Source: Fortiea sp. LEGE XX443 (GTDB lineage Bacteria > Cyanobacteriota > Cyanobacteriia > Cyanobacteriales > Nostocaceae). Taken from it: a DNA stretch of 37,691 nt. Each line of letters begins with the position of its first letter. Within the stretch, counting starts at the first letter, position 1. Positions 30,614-37,691 of the stretch are shown one piece after another. The DNA is taken from assembly GCF_015206815.1 (NCBI RefSeq), contig NZ_JADEXZ010000061.1:1-37691 (forward strand), written 5' to 3'. The notes under the pieces are model-generated. The model searched no databases and had not been told where the DNA came from. It saw only the letters and a list, made by a program, of their open reading frames with translations. A program made the translations under genes and the position numbers.

Positions 30614-30820
30614 ATGGCGCGGTTATTTAAAATTACTGCTTGTGTTCCTAGCCAAACCCGGATTCGTACTCAACGCGAACTACAAAACACCTATTTCACC
30701 AAACTGGTTCCTTACGACAACTGGTTCCGTGAACAGCAACGTATTCAAAAAATGGGTGGCAAAATCGTTAAAGTGGAACTGGCGACTGGTAAGCAAGGTA
30801 CTAACGCTGGTCTGCTTTAG
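30614..30820 (+). CDS. apcC: Phycobilisome 7.8-kDa core linker
   Basis: ApcC is the small core linker (L-C 7.8) that caps allophycocyanin trimers. It is 68 aa, consisting of a single CpcD-like domain (MARLFKITACVPSQTRIRTQ, ending KVELATGKQG). AGGAG precedes the ATG. The 239-bp gap after apcB and the terminator just downstream make it the last gene of apcEABC. Confidence 0.97.
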   Translation: MARLFKITACVPSQTRIRTQRELQNTYFTKLVPYDNWFREQQRIQKMGGKIVKVELATGKQGTNAGLL

Positions 30821-30860
30821 TTCTTATATACAAATAGAACTTTACTGTAGGGAGTTCCCA

Positions 30861-30886
30861 AGAGGTCAAAAGAGACCTCTTTTTTT
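30861..30886 (+). terminator. Intrinsic terminator of the apc cluster
   Basis: AGAGGTC (30861-30867), a six-base loop and GACCTCT (30874-30880) run directly into a row of T (30880-30886). The stem is perfect and lies 40 bp after apcC. Confidence 0.88.
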
Positions 30887-30971
30887 GTCAGGGGTCAGTG
30901 GAAGCGCACAAGAGATATTTGTAGCGATATAGTATAGCATGTGACAGGGTTAAAAGTCTTTTAGTGCATGA

Positions 30972-31112
30972 GTTTTATTATTGGCCGATGTCCTAACTGC
31001 CTTGGCTACTGCTATACCAGATCATTTTGCTGACCCTTTTGAAAATCAATGGAGGTATCAAACTGGCTATAAGGTAAGTTGGAAATCTAGGGAAGCAAGC
31101 ACTAGCAACTAA
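30972..31112 (+). pseudogene. Short open frame, possible gene remnant
   Basis: Forty-six codons are open to a TAA, with a protein-like composition (ADVLTALATAIPDHFADPFE, then NQWRYQTGYKV). There is no ribosome site and only a possible TTG start. It overlaps the tail of the PIN pseudogene on the other strand. It may be the end of a decayed gene or chance. Confidence 0.2.
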
Positions 31113-31479
31113 TAACTGTTAATATTGATACTTTTGCAAATTCCTGATCCGCAGTTACTAGCTTTGCAGTTGCCTGAAGCGCCATTGCTGCGATAATTGT
31201 ATCTGGTAGTTTGAGACGATATTGCTGACGAAGTTGGATAATTTGCTGAATCAATGCTGTATCACCAGCCATTAAACTCACAACTTCAACTCGTTAGATA
31301 AATTGCTGAAAAACTTGAATATCACTTTGACTCAATCCAGAGAATGCAAGAAATTCAATTTGACTAACAATCGAAATTCCTATCCAATCAGCATTTTGTA
31401 ACAATTGTAGCAACTGCAAATTACCTTGCAGCAGTGTGACGATCGCATTAGTATCTAACAAGTAGCGACTACCACTCAT
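31102..31479 (-). pseudogene. VapC-type PIN-domain toxin interrupted by an in-frame TAA
   Basis: From ATG at 31479 the frame reads MSGSRYLLDTNAIVTLLQG to FQQFI, meets TAA at 31294-31296, and then continues open in the same frame (RVEVVSLMAGD, LKLPDTIIAAMALQATAKLV, TADQEF) to a TAG at 31102-31104. The total of 125 codons is normal for VapC PIN ribonucleases. All four acidic active-site positions are recognisable: LLDTN, SQIEF, LPDTI and TADQ. Only the stop, replacing one codon in the middle, breaks it. The start overlaps the antitoxin stop by 11 bp, as in intact modules. A single substitution (for example CAA or CGA changed to a stop) or a sequencing error would explain this. Confidence 0.82.
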
Positions 31480-31693
31480 CTCGCAACACTCTTTGCATTG
31501 CAAGTGTATCTCCCTGCCAAACTAATTTCCCTGCAATATCAGAAAAATCATAATTAGATTTTTGTGTGCTGTCCGATGTAACTGGACTCAGAACAATTAC
31601 AATATTCACCTGTCCAGGCGATAGTTGTGTTGGGATGTCAAGATGTAAATGTCCAGACGCATGAACGGTTGTCGTTAGTTGTAAAACTTCCAT
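31469..31693 (-). CDS. Antitoxin of the PIN toxin module
   Basis: This 74-aa protein lies immediately upstream of, and 11 bp into, the PIN toxin frame. Residues 1-38 are beta-rich with alternating hydrophobics (LQLTTTVHASGHLHLDIP), typical of the N-terminus of small cyanobacterial antitoxins. The C-terminal part (FSDIAGKLVWQGDTLAMQRVLRDEW) would wrap the toxin. GGGGTAA precedes the ATG. No named DNA-binding family could be assigned with confidence; the role rests mainly on its position. It remains intact although the toxin is broken. Confidence 0.7.
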   Translation of the reverse strand: MEVLQLTTTVHASGHLHLDIPTQLSPGQVNIVIVLSPVTSDSTQKSNYDFSDIAGKLVWQGDTLAMQRVLRDEW

Positions 31694-31775
31694 TGTTACC
31701 CCAGCTATTGAACTTTGGTTTTATTTTAATGCGATCGCATGAACTTGTTATAGTCTCTAATGTTTAACGTATTCA

Positions 31776-34412
31776 TTACAACCAATTCCCAATCAATACA
31801 TAAGCAGACCAAAAACTGGGTGCTGTGTAATTGGGGTGTTTTAATATTTCTAGTTGAGCATGACGGAGAGCTTGAGCTTTGCTGATGTTGCCTTTTTTAA
31901 GTTCTCGATAGAAGTCGCCAATAAATAAAGCCGTCGATTCATCATCAATTTGCCATAGAGAAGCCAGAGTACTACGCGCTCCAGCTCTAATTGCTGCGCC
32001 TGCAAGTCCCAAAGCGGCGCGGTTGTCCCCTGCTGCTGTTTGACAGGCGCTCAACACTAGGAGTTCTACAGCCTGTGCTTGAGTTTCATCCCGACTGCGG
32101 AGTAGGCTGTCAAATTGCTTGACATTAATTGGGCCATCGGCGGCTAAAATGAAGGTTTGATCAGCATTGGAACTAAACTGACCGTGAGTGGCTAAATGTA
32201 CCACATTGAAAGGAACGGAGTTGACTTCTTTTTCCAGTGCTTTGCTGGTGAATTGCTGATCTAACAGATTGGTTGTGGTAACTCCAGCACTGGTAATAAA
32301 ATCAATTTCTGACTTAATAGCAGGCAATAACCCAAAGTGAGAAAAGTCTGGTGGCGGTTGAGTTAATCCCGCAAATAAGGCTTTAAGTTGCTGTTGTAAC
32401 AAAGGTTTGGGATTTTGCAATTGTAAACCAGCACTTAAAGCGATCGCATATTTCTCAATCAGATATTGTTGACCATCATAGAGGGATGCGACGGGGATAT
32501 TACGTAATACGCCATCCAGTACAAATACAAGAGTATCAACCTTCTTGGCTGATAACTCTGACTCAATAGGTTTGAGCAGCCAGTTATAAACCGTTTGTGA
32601 TTGGGTTTTGACGGCTCTAGTAGCAGTGGGATTCACTAAAACTTTTCTCAGATTTGCAACAACTTTTTCTACTTCCGGTGGGGTAATATTTGTGCTGTAA
32701 TGCTTAAGATGTTGACCAGGTAACTTGACAATTACCTGAAGTTGTGTAGGGAGAATTATCGGATAAAAAATAGCAGCATTAGGGTTATCTTTGTCCACAA
32801 CTTGATCAAGGAGAACGTTTTTACCTTCTAAACAAGCTTCTTGGAAGAAGTTATCTAATTCTGCTAGTTGTAGTGCTTCGATTCGCTGACGTGTTTTATC
32901 TAAGATTTTGCCATCTGATTTTTCGCCTTGAGATTGCAATAGTAATTCTACTGACTGGCGATAAATCGGTTCAACACTATCCCGAAAGTTAAATTGTATG
33001 TCTTGATTAATTGTTGCTAAGTCACTACGGAGAGACTTAATAGTTTCCACAGCCCCATCATAAGCAGCGATCGCTCCTGTAAAATCTTTTTGTCGCCACA
33101 GCAATCTGCCTAACTGCCACTGCAAGCGATAAGCAATATCTGGTGTAGTAGTTGCCTGTGCTAATATTAATCCCTGCTGAGTCAGGCTTTTAGCTTCCGA
33201 CCATTGTTGAGTCTGTTCGTACAAATAACCCAAGCTCAAAAGTGCATTGGCTTCGGCACGGCGATCGCCTAAACTGTGAGATTGTTTGACGGTATCAGCG
33301 AGAATCTGAGCAATTTGTAAACGATTAGTGGCTGGAGACTGGGAGAATTTTTTTTCTCTACTGTCACTACCCAGTTTGATCAAGCTTTGGGCGTAATTAA
33401 TCTGGGCATAAATAGCAGCGCGACTAGAGGGGAGTTGGTTAAGTTGGGATTGAATAGAAGGTAATAAAGCTTCCACCTCTGCTAATTGTTGACTTTCAAT
33501 CAGTAGGCTGAGGTGATTGAGTGTTGCTTTGATTTTTGCTAAAGGTGAGGCTGATAGTTTGATAGCTTGTTGATAATTAGCGATCGCTTCTGATGTACGC
33601 TGCTGTTTGCGTGCATTATTTCCCAGACTAAAAAAACTAGCTGCCATATCATGATGAGATTTTAAGCGTTGAGCAATCGCCAGACTCTGTTCTAGAACTT
33701 CGTGGGATTGTTGTAGATTTCCCGATATTAACAACGCATTACCCAGCGATCGCAACCCTACAGCTTTTTCTAGAGAATCTGGTTGCGATTGCAACTGTTG
33801 ATTCACTGTTTCTAGCATTTTTACCGCACGACGATAAAAGCCTTGAGTCCGCCATGCTTGCGCTTGATTGATTTGCGATCGCACCACACCACTATAATTT
33901 TTGGCTTGCTGATAAATTTTTCCTGCTTGCTGCCAAGTTATTAAAGCTACCTCTGCTTTCCCCATTGCCAGTTGCAGACTACCTTGAATTTCTAGGGATT
34001 GTGCCAATACTTGCTGATTTTGGCTGCCTTCAAACAATTTCAAGCTCTCAGTAATTGCTTGCTCTGCCTCTGTCAATTCGCCTAGTTGCTGGTAAGCAAG
34101 AGATAAATTACTGAGGGTGGTAGCTAGTCTTAAATTATCTTCTTTTTGCTTGTATTCTTGTGCTGCTTGTTGTAGTACTTGCACTGCTTCAGCAAAGCGT
34201 CCCGCATCATAAAGTATCTTGCCTTGTTGTAAGGGTGAAGCAGTAATAGTTGCGTTCGTCAATGAAGATGAAGAGTAGATATTATGAGGTAAAACTGCTA
34301 ATACAGGCGAACCGAGAACACACAACAGACTTAGCAGAAAATACAAAAATAAACGTAAAAGCCTGTATATTTTTCCAGAATTTGACCAAAAATTCCTGTT
34401 TATGGTCTTCAT
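31776..34412 (-). CDS. Exported TPR-CHAT domain protein
   Basis: This 878-aa protein has an N-terminal signal or anchor (hydrophobic about 18-40, ending GSPVLAVLP). About ten tetratricopeptide-like repeats (about 62-450) follow, then a linker helix region and a C-terminal CHAT domain (about 570-878). CHAT is a caspase-like protease fold; the catalytic pair is visible as His743 (VHLATHGQF) and Cys790 (LSACQTAAG). Such proteins are frequent in filamentous cyanobacteria, and most have unknown targets. The signal suggests activity outside the cytoplasmic membrane. It is divergent from the DUF3110 gene. It is not HetF, which also has a CHAT domain but lacks this TPR layout. Confidence 0.88.
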   Translation of the reverse strand: MKTINRNFWSNSGKIYRLLRLFLYFLLSLLCVLGSPVLAVLPHNIYSSSSLTNATITASPLQQGKILYDAGRFAEAVQVLQQAAQEYKQKEDNLRLATTLSNLSLAYQQLGELTEAEQAITESLKLFEGSQNQQVLAQSLEIQGSLQLAMGKAEVALITWQQAGKIYQQAKNYSGVVRSQINQAQAWRTQGFYRRAVKMLETVNQQLQSQPDSLEKAVGLRSLGNALLISGNLQQSHEVLEQSLAIAQRLKSHHDMAASFFSLGNNARKQQRTSEAIANYQQAIKLSASPLAKIKATLNHLSLLIESQQLAEVEALLPSIQSQLNQLPSSRAAIYAQINYAQSLIKLGSDSREKKFSQSPATNRLQIAQILADTVKQSHSLGDRRAEANALLSLGYLYEQTQQWSEAKSLTQQGLILAQATTTPDIAYRLQWQLGRLLWRQKDFTGAIAAYDGAVETIKSLRSDLATINQDIQFNFRDSVEPIYRQSVELLLQSQGEKSDGKILDKTRQRIEALQLAELDNFFQEACLEGKNVLLDQVVDKDNPNAAIFYPIILPTQLQVIVKLPGQHLKHYSTNITPPEVEKVVANLRKVLVNPTATRAVKTQSQTVYNWLLKPIESELSAKKVDTLVFVLDGVLRNIPVASLYDGQQYLIEKYAIALSAGLQLQNPKPLLQQQLKALFAGLTQPPPDFSHFGLLPAIKSEIDFITSAGVTTTNLLDQQFTSKALEKEVNSVPFNVVHLATHGQFSSNADQTFILAADGPINVKQFDSLLRSRDETQAQAVELLVLSACQTAAGDNRAALGLAGAAIRAGARSTLASLWQIDDESTALFIGDFYRELKKGNISKAQALRHAQLEILKHPNYTAPSFWSAYVLIGNWL

Positions 34413-34589
34413 GAGAATGGCAATAGGTAGATGACAATTGAGAAAGTAGATAATTGACTGTGAAAAAATTAGATAATTTCACCAAGAGCATCGACAACCC
34501 ATGCCCTGTGCTTCAACAATTTTATATTGTTTGTTGCCGCGACTTTCCCCATGAGGCAACTAGGAAGAAAAATTTAAGTAAAAGGATAG

Positions 34590-35018
34590 ATGATTACACC
34601 AATGCGTATATTTGTTTTAATTTTTAATGCTCATACAGAGAATGAAGGGATTCACACGGTTCGAGTTGGCGATCGCAATAAAATTCTCATGTTTGAATCA
34701 GAAGATGATGCTCTCCGCTTTGCCCTGATGTTAGAAGCTCAGGATTTCCCCACACCGACAATCGAAGCGATCGATTCTGAAGAAATTAAGGAATTTTGCG
34801 AAAGTGCTGGTTACGACTGGGAAATCATTCCCGAAAATAGCGATTTAATTCTTCCCCCAGAACTTAACGTAGAAGAAACTGACTGGCAAATTGATGCCGA
34901 AAATGAAGATACTGATGAGAGTGCATTCGACACTGAACAAGTTCCACTAGCCGCAGAAACAGAATTTTCTGACTCTGAACTCGAAAATATTCGCCGCAAA
35001 CTAGAAGGATTATTGTAA
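34590..35018 (+). CDS. DUF3110 family protein
   Basis: This 142-aa cytoplasmic protein begins with the DUF3110 signature (MRIFVLIFNAHTENEGIHTV, then FESEDDALRFALMLEAQDFP), a family shared by cyanobacteria and plants and of unknown function. The C-terminal third (about 95-135) is very acidic and probably disordered. Either ATG 34590 or ATG 34602 may be the start; the family usually begins at the second (MRIFV). murQ starts 48 bp downstream after a heptamer-built hairpin, so co-transcription is possible. Confidence 0.85.
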   Translation: MITPMRIFVLIFNAHTENEGIHTVRVGDRNKILMFESEDDALRFALMLEAQDFPTPTIEAIDSEEIKEFCESAGYDWEIIPENSDLILPPELNVEETDWQIDAENEDTDESAFDTEQVPLAAETEFSDSELENIRRKLEGLL

Positions 35019-35022
35019 TCAA

Positions 35023-35057
35023 TCATTAGTCATTGGTAACTGACTAATGACTAATGA
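35023..35057 (+). terminator. Heptamer-derived hairpin before murQ
   Basis: Arms TCATTAGTCATT (35023-35034) and AATGACTAATGA (35046-35057) are perfect, with an 11-nt loop. They are built of GACTAAT heptamers. The hairpin ends nine bases before the murQ ATG, so it could affect murQ translation as well as termination. Confidence 0.55.
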
Positions 35058-35066
35058 CAAATAAAA

Positions 35067-36005
35067 ATGACACAGGAAACCGAAAAAATGGCAGATTTGC
35101 AGGAACGTGGGCATCTTTTAACTGAGCAGGTAAATCCTCACAGTCTCAACTTAGATCAACTCAGTTGTTTGGAATTAGTAGAACTTTTTAATAGTGAAGA
35201 CCAAAAAGCAGTAACGGCCGTAGCTGCGGCTAAAATTCAGATAGCCCAAGCAATTGAGCGCACAGCAGAGCGTTTACACCAAGGCGGACGCTTATTTTAT
35301 GTGGGTGCGGGAACAAGTGGTAGGTTAGGTGTATTAGATGCGGCTGAGTGTCCCCCGACTTTTTGTACACCACCAGAATTAGTGCAGGGAATAATTGCTG
35401 GTGGTGCTGGCGCACTGGTACGTAGTTCTGAGGACTTAGAAGACCGCACCGAAGATGGAGAGGCGGCGATCGCTCAACGACAGATTACACAATTAGATGT
35501 AGTAGTTGGTATCACGGCTGGTGGGACAACACCTTTTGTTCACGGGGCGCTGAACGCCGCCCGTCAACGGGGAGCCATAACTATATTTATTGCCTGTGTT
35601 CCTGCCGAACAAGTTAGCATCGATGTTGATATTGATATTCGCTTGTTAACTGGGCCAGAGGTGTTAGCTGGTTCAACTCGGTTAAAAGCTGGCACAGCTA
35701 CAAAGCTGACTTTAAATATTCTTTCCACCGGCGTGATGGTGCAGCTGGGCAAAGTTTATGGCAATCGCATGGTGGATGTAGCGGTAACTAATCAAAAACT
35801 CCGCGATCGCGCTTTGCGAATTCTTCAAGACCTCACAGGCTTAAGTCGAGAAACTGCGGGTTTACTCCTAGAACGTAGTGGTAAATGGGTGAAGCTGGCT
35901 TTATTGATGCATTGGACTGGTTTAGAAAAACAAGAAGGCGATCAGCTTTTATCAGAACATCAAGGTAATCTCAGAGCAGCTGTAGCCAGTTACAACAACA
36001 GATAA
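35067..36005 (+). CDS. murQ: N-acetylmuramic acid 6-phosphate etherase
   Basis: MurQ cleaves the lactyl ether of MurNAc-6-phosphate to give GlcNAc-6-phosphate and D-lactate in cell-wall recycling. The 312-aa length fits the family (about 300). A SIS domain spans about 60-225 with GRLFYVGAGTSGRLGVLDAAECPPTF; Glu94 aligns with the catalytic Glu83 of E. coli MurQ, and a second acidic block (SSEDLEDRTEDG) follows. GSTRLKAGTATK is the conserved sugar-phosphate-binding loop. A small UBA-like helical bundle ends the protein. The start at 35067 is the first ATG; a second ATG (codon 8) is possible. No murP/amgK-type partner is adjacent. Confidence 0.96.
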   Translation: MTQETEKMADLQERGHLLTEQVNPHSLNLDQLSCLELVELFNSEDQKAVTAVAAAKIQIAQAIERTAERLHQGGRLFYVGAGTSGRLGVLDAAECPPTFCTPPELVQGIIAGGAGALVRSSEDLEDRTEDGEAAIAQRQITQLDVVVGITAGGTTPFVHGALNAARQRGAITIFIACVPAEQVSIDVDIDIRLLTGPEVLAGSTRLKAGTATKLTLNILSTGVMVQLGKVYGNRMVDVAVTNQKLRDRALRILQDLTGLSRETAGLLLERSGKWVKLALLMHWTGLEKQEGDQLLSEHQGNLRAAVASYNNR

Positions 36006-36073
36006 TCGTTTGAAGATGCTTGGATTCAATTGAAGCGCCTCTATCCATCAATTAGTTCTTGACGGACTACTAG

Positions 36074-37144
36074 TTAGGGTACAGTTTCTGTATCAGACTC
36101 TCTTAACTGTATTGGTACAGAATTGAGCTTCTTAGCAGATACTTCTAAAACTGGTGGCTCCTGTGTAGCGGTTTTTTCTACAAGATTTAGCGGTTGGTTT
36201 TTTCCACCTAAGGTATCACGTTGATTAATTAGATAAATGCTGATTAATGTCAATCCCACACCTGTCCACTGCAACGGACTGAGAATTTCTGAGAGGAAGA
36301 GATTACCAAAGAGTAGGGCAAATACTGGTGTGAGGAAGGTTAAGGAACTGAGACTAGTCAGACTACCACTAGAAGCAAAATAGAAAAACAAACCGTAAGC
36401 GATCGCACTACCAAATACTGTGGCATATCCTAAAGCTAACCAATCAGGTGTCACAATATTCTGCCATTGCTGAGATTCTGTAAATGCGGAAATTCCCCAT
36501 AATGGTAAACCACCGATAATCATGTGCCATCCGGTCGCACTTACAGGATCAGCATACCGTGTCACAAATCTAATCAATACCGTCCCTATTGCCATCGACA
36601 GTGCTGCTAACAGCATTAACCATTCACCACTGGCAAATAAATCCTGCCAGTTACCCATTGTGATATTTCCTTGTGTACCGAGCAAATGAAAAATCCACTC
36701 ATCCGGTAAACCAATTAAGCTAATACCTGTGACTCCTAAACCAAGTCCTAACCATCCCCAAAAACCAATGTGTTCCTGAAATAGCCACAGCGATAGCAAC
36801 GCCACTGCTAAGGGTTGCGAGTCAATCATCACTGACCCTAGTCCAGCACTGGTTCTCACTAACCCCTCTGCTAAAAAGCCTTGGAATAATGTCCCATCTA
36901 CCAAGGCAAATAAGGTAATCCATAACCATGCTTTCCATCCCTGCGGCTGGGATCTACCCATCAGTGCGGTGGCGACCAAAATTAACACTCCCGCTGGTAG
37001 CAAGCGCACACCCGCCATGAATAGTGGTGTGGTATTGGGTATCACTCCTTTCATGGCGACCATTGCTGTTCCCCATAGGAAAAAGGGAGCAATTAACAAT
37101 AGGGGAGCGAAGGGTAGTCGAGATGCACTGAGTTTCAGTTGCAT
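36074..37144 (-). CDS. EamA/DMT-superfamily permease
   Basis: This 356-aa membrane protein carries two EamA repeats (about 14-140 and 165-310), giving ten predicted helices, and a polar C-terminal tail. Motifs typical of the family include FFLWGTAMVAMKG near the N-terminus, TSAGLGSVMIDSQPLAVALLS at the end of helix 4, and the second-repeat GSAIAYGLFFYFASSGSLTSL. Such permeases export or import amino acids, purines or other metabolites; the substrate is unknown. It converges on murQ with a 68-bp gap. Its divergent right flank carries the 128-bp sRNA repeats. Confidence 0.88.
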   Translation of the reverse strand: MQLKLSASRLPFAPLLLIAPFFLWGTAMVAMKGVIPNTTPLFMAGVRLLPAGVLILVATALMGRSQPQGWKAWLWITLFALVDGTLFQGFLAEGLVRTSAGLGSVMIDSQPLAVALLSLWLFQEHIGFWGWLGLGLGVTGISLIGLPDEWIFHLLGTQGNITMGNWQDLFASGEWLMLLAALSMAIGTVLIRFVTRYADPVSATGWHMIIGGLPLWGISAFTESQQWQNIVTPDWLALGYATVFGSAIAYGLFFYFASSGSLTSLSSLTFLTPVFALLFGNLFLSEILSPLQWTGVGLTLISIYLINQRDTLGGKNQPLNLVEKTATQEPPVLEVSAKKLNSVPIQLRESDTETVP

Positions 37145-37436
37145 GGGTTTGCTGAGACCTTTATTTCACAAGAGCAGAGATTGCTTTAACCAATTCTACC
37201 GAATTGTGACTTTTTGTGAAGGAAATAATACTCAGAAAATGTCGTTTGCGTCTGCTTGGGTTGTACTTGGCTGTTATGCTATCCATAACCCTTGAATTTT
37301 TGATTTTATCCCGACTGCGGTTGATAGCCGCAGCAAACTCAGCTATCAACTGCATAAACAGCACAGAGGTAGCAATGCTACCTCTCTACAAAAAAATATT
37401 TAGTGCTACAGATATGTTTTTGTTTTTATAAAAATT
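37145..37436. other. Intergenic region with two consecutive hairpins
   Basis: This 292-bp stretch lies between the permease start and the tandem array. It holds two perfect 9-bp inverted repeats: GTTGATAGC/GCTATCAAC (37320-37328 and 37342-37350) and AGAGGTAGC/GCTACCTCT (37365-37373 and 37377-37385). The second is followed by an A-rich run, so it terminates poorly on the plus strand; leftward it could form a stem followed by TGTGC. A 71-codon open frame starting GTG at 37216 is not convincing. Confidence 0.5.
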
Positions 37437-37461
37437 GATAAAAGCTACCCGATGCAAATAG

Positions 37462-37490
37462 TTCCGGGAGATGCTGTTTGATTGTAGAAC
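37462..37490 (+). promoter_or_regulatory. Candidate DIF-type promoter of the repeat RNA
   Basis: TTCCGGGA (37462-37469) resembles the TCCGGA -35 element of heterocyst-specific (DIF-class) promoters in Nostoc 7120. TAGAAC (37485-37490) is at -10 distance. The same pair recurs 128 bp later. Confidence 0.5.
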
Positions 37491-37496
37491 AATTAA

Positions 37497-37560
37497 TTGG
37501 TAGATGCACCCTGATAACTAACTCCCCTGGCTGGCTAACACTGGCTGGGGGATTTTTTTT
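37497..37560 (+). ncRNA. nsiR1: NsiR1-like small RNA, copy 1
   Basis: A predicted RNA of about 64 nt starts 6-8 bases after the -10 element. It ends in a 12-bp stem (37523-37534 with 37541-37552, four G-U pairs) followed by eight T (37553-37560). NsiR1 of Nostoc 7120 is a heterocyst-specific RNA of about 60 nt, made from a tandem direct-repeat array upstream of hetF. The match rests on architecture and on the neighbouring minus-strand gene; I could not compare the sequences. The 5' end is approximate. Confidence 0.68.
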
Positions 37561-37624
37561 GGTAGATAAAAGCTACCCGATGCAAATAGTTCCGGGAGAT
37601 GCTGTTTGATTGTAGAACAATTAA

Positions 37625-37688
37625 TTGGTAGATGCACCCTGATAACTAACTCCCCTGGCTGGCTAACACTGGCTGGGGGATTTTTTTT
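37625..37688 (+). ncRNA. nsiR1: NsiR1-like small RNA, copy 2
   Basis: This is identical to copy 1, shifted by 128 bp, with its T-run at 37681-37688. The window ends three bases later, so further copies cannot be seen. Confidence 0.68.
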
Positions 37689-37691
37689 GGT

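Larger units (their letters stand above)
37437..37691 (+). repeat. Perfect 128-bp tandem repeat (two copies to window edge)
   Basis: Copy 1 is 37437-37564 and copy 2 is 37565-37691, identical over the 127 bp visible. Each unit contains a promoter-like element, about 65 transcribed bases and an intrinsic terminator. The array probably continues past the window. Confidence 0.95.

Noticed and set aside
30642-30932. 96-codon frame overlapping apcC
   Set aside because: It is out of frame with apcC and runs through the intrinsic terminator, so it is not a gene.
31776-34412. CHAT protein as hetF
   Set aside because: HetF also has a CHAT domain, but this protein has a signal sequence and a long TPR region. 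hetF is instead expected to the right of the sRNA array.
37216-37431. 71-codon frame before the sRNA array
   Set aside because: It has a GTG start without a ribosome site and crosses two perfect hairpins; more likely non-coding.

Overview
The window is a chromosomal segment from a filamentous, probably heterocyst-forming cyanobacterium (Nostocales: Nostoc, Anabaena or Calothrix type). Four things support this: the very frequent HIP1 octamer GCGATCGC; an apcEABC phycobilisome-core cluster whose ApcE has four linker repeats; 7-bp short tandem repeats in intergenic DNA; and, at the right edge, a perfect 128-bp tandem repeat with the layout of the heterocyst-specific small RNA NsiR1.

Layout from left to right. 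Bases 1-432 hold the start of a leftward gene cut by the window edge, a 17-bp perfect palindrome and a good Fur box. Next come a small exported protein (433), a NupC-type nucleoside transporter (minus) and a 1793-aa Ser/Thr kinase-AAA-GAF-histidine kinase. A deaminase-type amidohydrolase (minus) and an FSA-type small transaldolase follow. A potassium-uptake operon on the minus strand reads orf95 - kdpA - kdpB - kdpG/F - kdpC, with no kdpD. Divergent from it lie a membrane histidine kinase overlapping a NarL-type regulator, then a 1026-aa hybrid kinase. A peptidoglycan-binding-like protein (minus), a divergent psbA (D1), an ACT-domain malic enzyme and apcE-apcA-apcB-apcC come next. The right end has a PIN-domain toxin gene broken by one stop codon behind its intact antitoxin, an exported TPR-CHAT protein (minus), a DUF3110 protein, murQ, an EamA permease (minus) and the 128-bp sRNA repeat.

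Functionally this is mainly core genome: light harvesting and PSII, potassium uptake, carbon metabolism and cell-wall recycling, mixed with signalling genes. The intergenic DNA is unusually structured. Three separate arrays of 20-21-bp repeats share the template GATRCA-N5-ATTGC, with a different N5 at each locus. One dispersed repeat of about 83 bp occurs twice in inverted orientation, and heptamer repeats form several hairpins.

The main points for follow-up are the NsiR1-like array (predicting hetF just outside the window), the 21-bp repeat family, the nonsense-split PIN toxin, a small RCK_C-like protein leading a kdp operon that lacks KdpD, and the D1 variant with W126/Q130/Q199/F200. All calls were made by reading; no database search was run.
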